64,000 nucleotides of DNA from Primulina eburnea (taxonomy: Eukaryota; Streptophyta; Magnoliopsida; Lamiales; Gesneriaceae): positions 6,898,569-6,962,568 of the forward strand of contig NC_133101.1 of assembly GCF_022965805.1 (NCBI RefSeq). Direction: 5' to 3'. Of the stretch, positions 41,556 through 54,539 are shown one piece after another. Numbering within the stretch: the first letter of the stretch is position 1; each line of letters starts with the position of its first letter. The notes under the pieces were generated by a model. The model saw nothing but the letters and a program-made list of their open reading frames with translations, was not told the DNA's origin and ran no database searches. A program made the position numbers and the translations under genes.

Positions 41556-44030
41556 TATGTCTAAATTTTTAATTTATATATGTTATTATTATATGTTTAG
41601 CTGTCTATAGTGATCCAATTTTCTTTTAATAATTTGTAGACCCAAATTTTAGACTCAATTTTTTACTTGTTATTAGTATCTTAGTATACACTCTATATAG
41701 CCTTCTGTATGTGTTTTTTTTCTCGAGTCACAAACGTCATATAGTTTGAGTAACAATCATTCCAATTCATTTTCATTACTGCTTAATCTTTCATAATCTC
41801 TAAAAAAATCCAAACTATTACCAAATTTTAGGTTCGTTGTTTCGTTCAATGTTTGTCAATCATTCTATTGTTTTATAATTTTATGCTTTTTCCAATCGAT
41901 AATGAATTAATGCTTATTTTTCGAACATATATTTTATATCATATTTTGTTTTGATTTCGGATTTTGTACACATCGTTGTTCCTCATTTTTCTGACGTTTT
42001 TTCATCAATTATCAATTCTATTGACTGTGCGTAACTTGTGTTCAAACTTTATGACACATTATTTTTAGCTGTCGATTAATTATTGCTCTCTTTTTTGCTT
42101 TATTAATTATAATATATGGTTGCCTACCCTGAACCAAGATCCTGACTCCGCCCCTGTTTGTTTTAGCCTTTTTGTTTGCTAAATCATCCAAGTGATTGCT
42201 ATAATGGCTCTGATTCGGGTTTGCTAGAATGTCTATTGAGATTTGAGATGTTATTAAACTAGTGGTTGAATATTGAACGGATCTTTCCTGAAATCTTGAA
42301 AAATATAAAAGATAATTTCTACTTTTTGTGCACACAGTTGCTGAAAACATTTTACCTTTTACATGTCATGGCAAATGAGTGTACTCTTTTAATGACAGGC
42401 TGATGAGTGACAAGGGAAGCACATTTGAAGACCTCGTGGATGTATATTTGGCTTATTTACAGGTGGATACCTAATAAACATGATTTTTAGTTCCATTTTT
42501 TTCTTTTTTTTCTTCTTTTGATTCTCGTTACGTTAATTTTCATCTTTTTTTTGAGTATTGCAATGTTGCTTGCCTCTACCTGGATATGATTTTCTTATAT
42601 CAATTTCTATGTGGGGCCCTTCTCCATTTCTCTGTGATACTAATTGCTACAAATTATGAATAAATGAAACATAAATCAAGAAAATATACACTTGGTGGTT
42701 ACATTGTTATGGTAATTCTTGGGTGTCACTATGATTAGATATACATATGGTAAAATACTCTCATTCCCTCAATTTTCAATTTTCAAAAACACCAAATATA
42801 TGTTTTCTTGACTCATGTGTCAGTAATTCTTTTATTTTATGAAGAAAATTGTGAAGTATTTGTTAGAAGGTGGGAAAAAAATGAAAATGTGTTGTAAAAT
42901 AAATTTTTAGTGGACTTTTTGTGTCTTTTTATGCCAACCTAACTTGTGTATTACAGGTAAATGTGGTTAATCCTGCAATGCATAAAGCTTTGCTGCACCT
43001 GGAAAAGTTTGCTGTTGATGCACAAAGTGGAAAAATCCCGAAAGATAAATTGCGATTTGGTGCACCATGGAGGCATCCCCCCAAAACTGGAAATGTCAGT
43101 TCATGGGCCAAAGTTCAGTTGATGGACTTTGTTCAATCTCTAGTTAATGCAGAGTTTGGGGTATTTAAATCTTTTGAATTTGTGATGCTGCTTGCTTTCA
43201 ACTACGAAATTGCATATTGCAATTTTTTTGCATTTGATATTGCATTTCCATAGGATGCTAAATAGTTACTGCATCCATATAAGCATTGACTCAATCACAA
43301 AACCTTCTTCAGTCAATGCTAGCTTTTAAAGAAATGGACATCAACTTGGTTCAATTAGATTTATCCTTTCTTTCCGTTTGAAAATTTTCCTTCACAAATG
43401 CAGGTTAACTATCTTGCAGATTGCAGCCTTGAGATATTTGATGATCCCTCTGCTGTTGCGATGCTGGAGGTACTGTAGCTCGATTGATTTGCCTTTGCTT
43501 AGGCAGTACATCGTCTTTCTACTGCTCTCTCTCAAACTTCCTGCACTCGTAAAACTTTTTTTACTGAAAATTAGAAAAAAGAAAAAATATACAGAAAGAT
43601 TGGATGAGGTGAATTTGCAAAAGCAGCGTTGAGAAAGGGGAAATGGAGACTGTGAAAATAAATTGTGGATGCTGATCCTTATATTGTACTCGTTTATACA
43701 GAAATGTAATACTCTTGATTCAAGTCAAGCTGTTTGACAGATGTTAATGGAATTTTTCTGTTCTTAGGTCGGTTTACTGTATGCCCAGCGAGATCCATCC
43801 TTCATTCGTCCAGTTTCCCGTGGTATTGAGAGATGCCTTGTTAGATGGTAAGAAATGTTGAAATTAGTTAAGAAGGTGAAGGGAACTGTGTACTGACATT
43901 GGGTAAGTGCTGCAGGATGGTTCAAGAACGCATGAGCCTGAGCTTCAAGAATAAGTTCCAGTACCACTGGCAGCGCAGTATACGAGGCCGTAGCTATAGG
44001 CATTTGCTGTTACAAGTTGGATACAAGTAG
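33669..44030 (+). CDS. P-loop NTPase of a plant uncharacterised family (11 exons)
   Basis: Exons: 33669-33813, 34601-35238, 35754-35914, 39129-39189, 40371-40436, 41208-41293, 42399-42462, 42957-43160, 43404-43469, 43768-43847, 43916-44030. All are GT-AG and join in phase to give 561 residues. An in-frame TAG just before the ATG supports the start. Walker A is GPRGVGKTT at residues 36-44. A later KLVINNIEVL has the hydrophobic strand of a Walker B but Asn-Asn-Ile-Glu instead of the usual Asp-Glu. LPVLFVSSDSYYSY after it resembles a sensor-1 strand. This suggests an AAA+/STAND/ORC-type ATPase with a helical C-terminal half. I do not recognise the family name or function. The C-terminus is basic (QRSIRGRSYRHLL). 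Introns 3 and 6 carry MITEs. No plastid or mitochondrial targeting sequence is obvious. Confidence 0.85.
36598..37149. mobile_element. hAT MITE family 1, copy 3, in intron 3 of the ATPase gene
   Basis: The ends are TAGGGGTGTCAA and TTGACACCCCTA, perfect 12-bp inverted repeats. Exact 8-bp duplications of actggaag lie at 36590-36597 and 37150-37157. At 552 bp it has the best-preserved termini of the three copies and so is probably the youngest. Confidence 0.93.
37158..39128. other. Rest of intron 3 of the ATPase gene
   Basis: No nested gene was found. The minus-strand frames at 37348-37590, 37780-37986, 37953-38141 and 38903-39139 have no recognisable domain and overlap splice-competent intron sequence. 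Confidence 0.5.
41454..42156. mobile_element. hAT MITE family 2, copy 2, in intron 6 of the ATPase gene
   Basis: The ends are CATGGGCGGAGCCAG and CTGACTCCGCCCCTG, and exact 8-bp duplications of tttgtttt lie at 41446-41453 and 42157-42164. It is a close reverse-complement match to 20893-21582 over its whole length. It sits between exons 6 and 7, and both splice sites are intact. Confidence 0.92.
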
Positions 44031-45700
44031 TGGATGATGGGTATGTGCAAAACCTTTCAGTTGTTTTTGGTTTGTTTGGCATGTATGTGGTTCAAACAAG
44101 ATGTACAAAATCTTTTGCCACCCATGAAAAGCCCTATGATGTGTGTTAGCTGCTTTTGCTTGGTGAATTCATAAAAGGTGTGAATAGAAAATGCATGTAA
44201 TTTACAAAGCTGTCAATCATTGTCTCGCATTTCTTGTTTGAACATTTGAACTTTATTGTACCATTCCTTGAGATTGTGTTAGCTTTTAGCGAAAAAAGCA
44301 GGAGTGTTCTTCCCAAGTTCTGTAACTCCCTTTGGTAATCGTCAGTATACCTAAATTTGATCCAAAGCCGGGATATTAGTCTTTCGTTTTCAATTGACTG
44401 CATATGGAATTTATGTTGCTTCAAATTTAATTTTTAATTTTATTCATTTTCAACAACAACACGGATCTATAACTTCCATTTTTACCTGAACTTGGAGCAT
44501 TCATTTACTTCTTGTAAAATTTGCATCTGTCCTCATCTAACGCTTTCGATCTTGCAGTTTTTGAAACCCAAAATCACAGAACTGTGTCTGGTACTTCAAG
44601 TTCTTGGCTCATGTCCTGGTCTTTGTTTCAGTCTGTACAAGCCAGATACTTCCATCGCTTCCTTGTTGATTTCTGCAAAATAGGCAGCATTATAAATGGA
44701 CTAGTATCAAACTATCAGAGTTGCATTGATGTTATAGAATTGACATAAAGTCTGCTTAACATGCTGACTTAGTTTTTCGGCAGTAATTTGAGCAATTTAC
44801 TCAAATATGCTAAGAAGAAACCACTGAGATACAGAGCATATTTATATGTCAAAGATTCAGAAGCATTCACGTGGAAAATGTATTTGTATTTATTTTTGTT
44901 CGATCAGTTGAGAGGCTGTGCAGAAGCTCTACATTATAGACGTGTATGTAATAACTTCAAGGGCTTGTTTGTGCCATTTGTCCCGGTTCTGTTTCATACA
45001 CTCATTCAATATACAAGTTTTTGTCAAACTTCACATTTTAAAATCACATAATTTGGTCTAAATTAAACTAGTTTGATTTTGTTTTTTAACTTAGGTTACA
45101 ATTCAAATATATCACATCACATCCATATTCTGTACATTCAAAATGGGGTCAACCACTTTATCTATGGTGCATTGGCATAAATATTTCATGATAAGGGGAG
45201 ATGCTTGGATTTGAATCCACACGAACCCATGAAATCCGAAAACAAAGGAACCAAAGGCCTCTTGGCCTAATAACATCCAATAAATTGTGTCGGTTTTTAA
45301 CCAACCAGCCCAATTAAAATGTATTGGTGGTTTGTACTTTGTGATATTTAAAATATTCTGTTTATTAATTTTTTAAAAAAACATTGGAAGAAAAGAGAAA
45401 TTTTTTATTTGATATTTTGCTTTTAAATATGTTTTATTATTAAATTGATTGTTATAATTGAATAGCAAATTTATGTGTCACTGATATACTTTTTAGATTC
45501 AAAATTTCAAAACAAAAACAAATGAAATTTTTGGGACCAATTATATACTTTTTAGAATCGTATATTCTAAAAAACTTGAGTAATTTCAGAAAGAAAAAAA
45601 AAATTGGGACCAAAAGTGGAACAGTTGATGACGCACGAGTCAGAAGAAGTTCGAGAACATTGAAAAGCTACACAGAAAGGCATCAGAAGATCATACGTCA
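44031..45700. other. Intergenic DNA between the ATPase gene and LSF2
   Basis: The first part is probably the 3' untranslated region of the ATPase gene. Short frames at 44146-45051 on both strands are not conserved proteins. A stretch near 45180-45290 (GGATTTGAATCC, GGCCTCTTGGCC) has SINE-like words but no defined ends. The LSF2 promoter should lie in the last few hundred bases. Confidence 0.4.
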
Positions 45701-47532
45701 ATGGCAGGTGTAATCAACACCTGTTTGTTCTCCAGACCTCCATTACAAATCACTTCCAACAAGAACAAGTCGAAATTTACATCATGTTTCATCAAATTTC
45801 CCTGTATGTTTTGTAAATTTTCCGGGAATGAAACTGAATCAAATCAACCAAGCCGAATGGTGCCAAGAATCACCTCTAAGAACAAAATGGAGGACTATAA
45901 TACGGCCATGAAGACATTGATGAGGAACCCATATGAATATCATCACGATCTTGGTCAGGTTTTCTTTTTTGCTTGCTTAACTATTTATTAAGTCCATGAA
46001 GTTGTTTTTATTGGGATGTGAAAAATCTTTACTGGGATTGTGTGACTTTCTTTTCTGAAGTTCAGATAATTTGTGCTCTGCGATGTTCTTGAAGTTCTGT
46101 AAAATGCTCTCTTGGGGAGTAAATTGCGCTTGTAGGGATGTGAACATAAGATTTGGTAACTCAACTTTAAGTGAAAGAAGCTTAAACAATGTATGTTCAT
46201 TATTGAAGCTTTTTGGATATCCATTTATGAAATCTTGAATCAACAGTAATATCTACGTATTCATGAATTTATCGATTTTATGGAATGAGATTAGTTTACC
46301 CTTTTATCTCATGGGAATTATGAAGAAAAAATGCCGAAGTATATGCATCAATCAGGCGTATCAAACATTTTGGAGTAGGGGTTGTTAACTTCAATTTCTA
46401 AAGAATATTTTCCTCCAACTTAAAGTTTGTAACATAAGCAGCCCGGCTTTTCGAATAATGATTTGATTGATAATTACCTTTTAAATCACTGTATCACGTG
46501 GGCAGATTTTGATTGTTTATATTTCTCATGTCTATGGAAAAGAAACTCGAGAGTACATTTTTTTGCAAGGTTCTGCATCTGGTTCAGTTTATGGCAACTG
46601 CCAGTTGTTAGAATGTAATGGGATTTAGTTTTGCTAATATTTGATAATATTGAGGTTTAGCATGGTATCTGACAAGAAGTATAGCATCAGGCATGAACTA
46701 TACATTGATAACTGATGATGTTATCGTCGGGTCACAACCTCAGAAAGCTGAGGACATCGATCATTTGAAAGAAGAACAAAAGGTGGGATACATTCTCAAC
46801 TTGCAACAAGACGGAGACATTGAGTACTGGGGAATTGACCTGCAATCTATCATAAAACGGAGCACGAAGCTTGGAATTCGTCACATGAGAAGGCCTGTAA
46901 GCTAATCTTGTTTGTTGTTATCATATGCACTTGACATGAGTTTTCTATCATATGTTCTTTAATTGTTAAATTTATGTCTAGGAATCAGAATCTGTCATAT
47001 TGAAATGGAATTAGTTTTAATTTAGAGATTAAATAAAGCAACTCATATTATATTTGCAGGCAAAAGATTTTGATCCAGAGTCTTTGAGACTTGGATTACC
47101 CAAAGCCGTTTCCTTGTTGGAGTGGGCGATTTCCGAAGGAAACGGCAGAGTATATGTGCACTGTACTGCTGGTTTGGGGAGGGCACCAGCTGTTGTCATT
47201 GCTTACATGTATTGGTTCTGCGATATGAATGTGAGACACGTCTTTTAACATTCTTCTTTTTGCTGTGAAGAAATCATTCAAGCTCATGAAAAATCATTGT
47301 TTTGTGAAGATGGTATATTATTGTGCAGTTGAATACAGCTTATGATACACTTACCTCGAAGAGACCTTGTGGACCAAAGAAAAGAGCTATTCGTGGAGCA
47401 ACATATGATTTGGCTAAAAATGATCCTTCGAAGGAACCCTTTGAGAGTTTGCCAGAATTTGCATTTGAAGGTATAGCAGACTGGGAAAGAAAGCTAATCC
47501 AAGACCGTGTGCTTGCCCTTCGTGAAACTTGA
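45701..47532 (+). CDS. LSF2: Phosphoglucan phosphatase LSF2 (Like SEX Four 2), chloroplastic
   Basis: Four exons (45701-45953, 46691-46896, 47060-47230, 47329-47532), all GT-AG, join in phase to give 277 residues, close to Arabidopsis LSF2. Residues 1 to about 60 are Ser/Lys/Asn-rich with few acidic residues, consistent with a plastid transit peptide. The dual-specificity phosphatase domain follows (MNYTLITDDVIVGSQP at 86-101). The acid loop is KDFDPES (around Asp156), and the CxxGxxR loop is HCTAGLGRAP with Cys188 and Arg194. The LSF2-type C-terminal extension RPCGPKKRAIRGATYDL is present. There is no CBM48, which separates it from SEX4. LSF2 removes C3-linked phosphate from starch glucans during leaf starch breakdown in the plastid. 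The gene is convergent with the transporter gene downstream. Confidence 0.95.
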
Positions 47533-48937
47533 CTACTTTGGCGAAACTTTTTCTGTAAGCTTGGTATCCATTCAAGATTTCAGTACAATACCGGATGGAA
47601 TAATCTTAGTTGTATTTTAATGTTTAAAGAATTTCAGTTGTACGAATACCAGCAGTTTAGCCATATTAATTACATTTCATCCTAGATTTGTCTCTTTACA
47701 ATACATGTTGGTTAGAGATCATAGAATGTGCTATGAAAAGCAAAGATTATGCTCAATCCCAACAAAGAACCATCTACATGACTTTGTAAGGTTCTGAAAG
47801 CTTTCTTTAGAATACTGGTATCCATATGGGTCCAAAGAAACAGCAAAATGGTTCGGCAAACGAGCATTGATACTGGGAAACGGTACTGTGCACATGGCTG
47901 GCACAAGGGGATGGAACTCTATCTATTGATTGACTAAGAGTCGGTATATTTATTTTTCAAATAAAAGATGGTTCATCATTATTTCCATGTCAGATAATGA
48001 TTAGGTTAGGGAGTGTGCGGATTTTTATTTTATTTTTTTCTAATAAAAAGTTAACACGTCAGTATCCCATTTGAGATGATGGTCAAGATAATCTCTGCAG
48101 AATTTTCTGATGACTAATTGTCAAGTTAGGAACAATTATTCTGTGTTTAGAGGGAGTAACTCTGAATAAAATGACAGCTTGAATATTATTTTCAAATTGA
48201 TTCAATCCTCAAGTGGGTTGTCCTTAGTTCATGAGTTCTCTCTTAAAGTTTGAAAATAGGCAAACAAGAAAGAAAGTCCAATAAATCTAAAGATCTTAGG
48301 GTCGATCGGTCCATTCACCGTCCTAACAATATCCATTATCTGGTAGGCCAGGGCCATAATAAATTAATATCAGAGCAAATTGTTGTGGGATTTACATTCT
48401 TTGCTTCAACAACTGGAGGCATTTATTAAAGTGTACTTGAATTTGAAGACTGCTATGGTTAGCACATGCTTTGCCACTTTGGAAACGAACAATGGGCGAC
48501 ATTGTCAGTTCATCTGAGACTGTCATATGAGAGAGTGTCTAAGGCATTCAGGCGTTGCTCATAATTCATATTCTTTAGGACAAACCAAGCATTTTGAAAT
48601 TGATATACTGTACAAACTCCAGCCAAAAACTGGTTGCAAAATTTAACCAAGGGGTGGTTAAAACCTTTTGAAGTTCTGATTTGTGTGTGTGAGTGGACGA
48701 CAAACAAGAAGAATCTTCCATGAAATGAAATGATACTATTTATGGGAACGCTCTAACTTTGACTTCAATTATCATAATATTCTGTGCAGTTTACAACATG
48801 AACCAGTAGCCATGCCCAGGATCAGCAGTTGAAATTTTTTGCAGCAATCTCCTCTTTTGAGGAATTTTTACTTGATCAAGAAATCTACAAACATAATCTT
48901 TATGATGGTTCTGGTGGTGGAGACGCCCTGTATTTAG
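47533..48937. other. Intergenic DNA between two convergent genes
   Basis: Holds the 3' flanks of LSF2 (+) and the transporter gene (-). The frames at 47712-47906 and 48510-48707 (minus) show no domain. No element ends were recognised. Confidence 0.45.
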
Positions 48938-51900
48938 CTAGTCTTGTTTGCTGGCGTCCTAAGTGGTATGCTGTCACTATCCATATACAACATGCCTAAT
49001 AAAAGAGTCATAAGTAAGCATGAAATCTTTTCTAACTTGAAAAATTAAAAGGGCCGTGCAACTTATAAGTAGTTATAAATTGACGTTTAAACCTATACAT
49101 ACAGGCAATGCATAGAGAGAGACGGTGGAGACTTTGCCATGTAGTGTTGTGAAAAGCAGCTTATACATCCCAGCAGCAGTGGCATCTCCCAGCCTTTGAA
49201 CAATCACATCAATGCATACCTATAATTTCATGTTCACCGTGACTTATGTAGTAAGAGATGAGAACAAGGTTACACTCAATCAGAAATTTGATATCGGAGT
49301 TAACGTCACAGTTTTAAATTTGTTTGGAGCTTTCCTTGGGTGGATTATTTAATTTTTGTAAGTAAAAGTTAATAGAAGCCATGGCACACTAACACAGATG
49401 GATATGACAACCTATTCCCGATGTGCAAGTTAAGGCATCCTTTATTGAAGAGAGGAGCATAGAGGAATGATGTATCTTATCTAACGACTTGAAAAAACAT
49501 CATCACATACAACCAAAATATACTTTGGAATCTATTAAATGGAAATAGAACAAATCATTTGTATATGAGCCAAGACTGAATGCTATTATTGTCTTGCATT
49601 TCCGTTTTTTTTCCCTGTCCCAATGTTCAGCCGTATGCTTAACACAAGGCACACCAAGGATTGTGGGATCATGGTTAAGACATGTTTCATTGAAGGGTTG
49701 TGTCTCATATTTGTGTCAAGGCACAGGATTGAGCCTTGAACCTAGGTGCATGCCTTGTGGGCTTCTACTAACGATAGTATAAGCAGCAAGTATTCTCATT
49801 AACATCTGTTACACAGAGGTTGAAACATGGCATTTGAATAACTATTTGATTTAAATTACAAAAGAGCATGTGCTGAATGAGAAAGGAGAATATATGCTCT
49901 TCAAGTTTTGAGGATGGGGAATGATCTTGATAGTCGTAAATCATTATTATATTACTAATTACTGAATAATTACCTTCATTCATTTAATTTCTATGCACTG
50001 CAATCCGTAGCAGTTTTTAACATGAATCAAAAATAAGAACGGTAAATTTTTTCCCCACCTTCGCCTTATACTTCTCATCCTGTGAAACAACTGTAAAAAG
50101 AAGCTCCCTTCCCGGCCTAGTAACAACATATGTAACCACCTGAAGCAAAAGTTTAATTTGCATGAAACGGTAACTTCAATCCGCTTGCCTTTTATTACAT
50201 GAGAACAAAATTAAGTTAAGGATTCAAACACTTTTTTTACTGGTCATATGGAAATATTTGAATGAAAAAATGTAAAGCAACCTTCCGTGAGGTTTCAGAG
50301 ATGGCAACTGCAATCCATGATGGCCACACAGCTAAAGCAATTAGATTCATGAAGCCAACAACTGGTGAAGAACAAATAGCTGTGGTGACCCCAGCAACGG
50401 TAAGGATGCGGCCCTGTAACAGATACAAGTAAATATACTCAAAGACCTTAAGTGGACAAATGAAAGCAAATAACACAAAAGGAATTGAGTAAAATAGAGC
50501 GAAAGTTCCGGCATAAATCCATCTAAATATGAGTTTAGAAATAAGATGTAAAGGGTTTCAGCTACTACGAACATTCTTATGCCCAAAAACATTAAATTCT
50601 GAATCTATCCACACCGTTAAAGTAAGTTGCCCAGCAAGGATAAAAACTGCAATGAAGCTATTGATTTGTGCTAACAATCGCCTCCTACCAACAGGAGTCG
50701 TCACGGCACTGGCAATGACAGTTACTTTCTGCAGTCACATAAGAAGTCTAAATAAGTAACCAACACAGATATCAGTAACTGGAATGACAACTCCATTTTG
50801 TATCTTTCACAATTATAGTAATTAGAATACGTGAAGATGTGAATATATATTCACATAACCATGAAAAACCGAATTCACTTCATACTAAGAAACACTTAAT
50901 TACTGGCCATGCCACATGAAATCTGAAAAGGAGGCTCCAGTTATTTTGGTTAAATGTGTGATATATTTGAACCATACAAAATATAGAAACCTCTCAAAGA
51001 CCATGCCAAAACAAATAAATAAAATGTCCAAAGTCATTGTTTCCTCACCTGGAAATAGAAGAAAGATGAGACTACTGCACTTAGCCACATGAATAATGCA
51101 ACTTGTAATAAATAAGATGATGATAATATAAGTTGAAGTCCCTCTAATATAGGCCAGATTTGAGGTCTCGCCGCAGAATTGGAAGAAGCTTTAAAATTAG
51201 ATTCGCTTTGATCTCTGTTCTCACTCACGTCATCGGTATCAGCATTTCTACAAGCCACAACAATTAAACAAAGAATTAGAACTTTCGAAGATGTTAAAAT
51301 GATGCTGTGACTCAAGATAACTTTTAATAGTCTGAATATATTATTTCCTCCCAGCTAAACCAGACCATAATATCTCTCTTTTCCTATTATTTGATTCTTA
51401 TTTCCACAACATTAAGAATGTCTAAATTGGTTTCAAAATAAATCACTCTTTCACAGTAAATGTAACTTACTGAAACAAATGTATATCATTTCAACTCCTA
51501 TTTAAGTCTGAGAAATACGAAATTATTAATTTGAACAGAAACTTCTTATGTTATTTTAAACATTTTATATAATGAAGGGATGGCCAATCTGTATCAAGTT
51601 TATATCCAATCAGATATACAATATTAAGTTTGTTATCAACACTCATATCCCGAAAAAGTAAGTATTCAACCAGCCTTTCCATATCGATCAAGAGCACTGA
51701 GACAGTGGCATGAACTTCTGTCTCAAGGCATTCTTTCAGAAACTTCATGTTTTTACCTTGTAGACTTGTAGTAATGCAATGGACCTAATTTACAAAGCTT
51801 AATGTTATCGAAAATAAACCGACGTGCAATTTGGAAGAGAAGCTTCATTCATATCTGAGATAGTTGAAGTGTAAATAAGCTGAAAGCCAACCATATGCCT

Positions 51901-54539
51901 TGAGGATGAAAGAAATAAAAAATTCGTCCAAATGATATGCACATGTTCAATTCAGTAGACTGAAATTTTTGTTGCCTTGGAAGGAACAAAAATGAAAGAA
52001 CAAAAAGAAGTCTCCCAATAATACAAGTGGAGAGCCATACTATACAAGAACGAGATATGAAAAAAAAAAAAAATTTATTCGGATCTATGTTCTTCGCCAA
52101 ATGCATGTGTGGGGAAAGTAATTATAAGATATTCTGTTTCGCAGAAATCCTCGGAAACTGACTTCCTAAAGCTTATTGCATGAAGGAAAAGTAGTATTGC
52201 AAAATAACGATTAACGACTGACAGCATTTTTCAGCCTCTTATGTAAATCAATATGTAATCCTTTGACTATCTTTGATGAGATACAGACATTAATAAGCCC
52301 TCTTTTTTGTCCACGGCTCTTTTATCTAGTTTGAGTGGTACAGATGATAAGGGACTACAAGGAATTTAAGCATCAACACTTGATTTTAGCTCAAATCTTT
52401 TGAGACATTATTTTAGCCGTTACCAAATCAGGAATTTGTCAGCAGAGTCCCCAGTGACATGACACATCCCACAAAAACGAGACATGTTATTCATTCAACA
52501 AAGAGAACACATGTACCCCTCACTTATATCACTCCTAATAATATAAGAGAAAATGAATATTACTGTATTGTGGCTTGTAACAAATCTTTCGATTGACTGG
52601 GGAAATACTAGATCGAAGAAAATAATTTCAATTTATCATAAGTAATGAACAATAAGATAAAGAAAAATAACCGGATGGGAATGAGCTCTTCTGGATTCTG
52701 GGAAATGTGCTTGTCAATTCCTTTTGAAGACTGCGCAGCTAATTCCAACAAAAGTGCAGCAAAAAGGAGCAGATCTAAAAACAAATTAAAGTCACAAGAA
52801 ATTGGAGAGGAAACAAAGAAATGAGAGAAGGTACCATTAATGAGACATACATGGGCCTAACCAAGCCATTCCAGTGGCAAACAGTGAACCAAACAGCTGC
52901 CCCAGCGTAGCACCAGCACCAATAAATCCAAACAATCTTGAACCTGACTGAATTCGAGTGAGTTAATAGTGTACAAAATAAAGTGTCCTAATAGTACAAG
53001 ATTAAACCAGCATAGAGACCAGGCATCTATGTGAAACTTGGAAGTCATGCCAACACTTTCAGAGCTCTAACTTTCACTTAATATTTGAACATAACTATCT
53101 TAACACTTCATTAACCGTTAGATTGGATTAAATAGAAAATACAAATATATGGCTGGCAGCATACAGACCTCGCTATCCATCACATCGATTATTCTTGCCC
53201 AAGTTGAAGAGATAGTAATAAGATTAAGCAGAGCAACCTGCAGAAATCAAGAGAGATAGGAAAATCAGTCTCGAGGGATAACTTGTATATGTAATATACG
53301 AGGAGCAAATTTAACTTGTATCACTTCAATTTTAACGAAAAAAGCTAGTCATAATTTACCCAGAGGAACAAGAAAATCCTCACAGTGATGTAAAACCATC
53401 CCTGTCTTTCCCAGCTAGCTGAACTAGCTGGAAGGCTTTCGGTAAGTGTAACCTTCAACTCCTCCTTTATGGTCGAGTTCACCAGAAGCATTCCCTACAA
53501 AACAGGTACTCCAAAATGATTCCACGAGAGAAATCATAAAACCCAACAGCTGAAATGTCAAGTATTAGATTATGTGTTGAACTCTTGCCTTGAAACTGAA
53601 TGGTGAGCTTCCAGGAGTAGAAAAAACCCATAGAATGAAGAATACAACAAGAGACAAACTAAAAAACCTGTGTATCAAGACCAAGGCCTGAAGCAAACAG
53701 AATTTCCAAACATCGGTAACAAACCAATTCGATAAATGGAGGAATAAGAAGTCAATAAAACCAAAGGAACATTACATGTTACAGATTATTGATTTTTTTC
53801 ATTTCTAAAAACTTACTTTGAGTGGAGGTTTTTGCTCTGTTCCTAATCCAAGATTTTGACATCCAAATGCTTTAAAGGAGCGAAAAGAATGACTTCGAAA
53901 ACTATTATGTCGAGTTAAGAACGGTATCATTTTAATAGTTGCATTTAAATAGTGAATAAAGAAGAGAAATTCAGATCCTAGACCAAGCAAACAATCCCAA
54001 AGGCCCATAATATGAACACCCTTCGACTGTCAAATCACACGTAGCAGCAACACGTTCTGATTTTGCATCATGGAAAAAAAAGCTTTAAAGGCCATCAATC
54101 CAAAATGACATAAAAGCAAAAACTTTTATATCACAACATTGTTTAAACTGATTCAAGTCCTGCTAATTCCATTTTCAATTCATTAATTCACACCTTTCCT
54201 TTGGAGAGATTGGGCAATGAAAAAATAAGAGTTGAAACCGGGGCGGCAACCAGAGTGAGAAGCAAAGACCCGACAAAAAGTCCTGGAAGATTCCCTAATC
54301 CTAATGAAATCGCCCCTTCATCGCGTAATGGAAGAACCACAAAATACGCACTCAAAATCTGCATAATCAAACTAAAAATTAGCAACATGACAACAGAATC
54401 AATCGTAGACTATTCAAGACCAAAGGAATCTCACAAAGAAGAAAGAAGAGGTAGAATAGATCAACGCCGAGGTTTCGTGGGGATGAACTGTAACGAACCA
54501 TGAAATGATCGGCTCAATTCGAGCTTTGTCAATTAACAT
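48938..54539 (-). CDS. MFS-type nucleotide-transporter-like (TLC/NPT1) membrane protein
   Basis: Exons in coding order: 54435-54539, 54194-54358, 53589-53687, 53360-53494, 53169-53237, 52851-52947, 52672-52774, 51049-51247, 50615-50728, 50282-50413, 50059-50139, 49103-49219, 48938-48958. They join in phase to give 478 residues; an in-frame TAA upstream supports the start. About ten hydrophobic segments alternate with short loops. RPGRELLFTVVSQDEKYKAK (414-433) followed by IDVIVQRLGDA resembles the conserved block of ATP/ADP antiporter-like (TLC) carriers. Substrate and membrane are unknown. After residue 123 the only in-phase donor is AG|GCAAG, implying a GC-AG intron. The last exon encodes only DASKQD and is the least certain part. 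It could be a distinct plant MFS clade rather than a true nucleotide carrier. Confidence 0.75.

Noticed and set aside
42042..42350. 102-residue minus frame
   Set aside because: Mostly inside a hAT MITE in an intron; no transposase or other domain.
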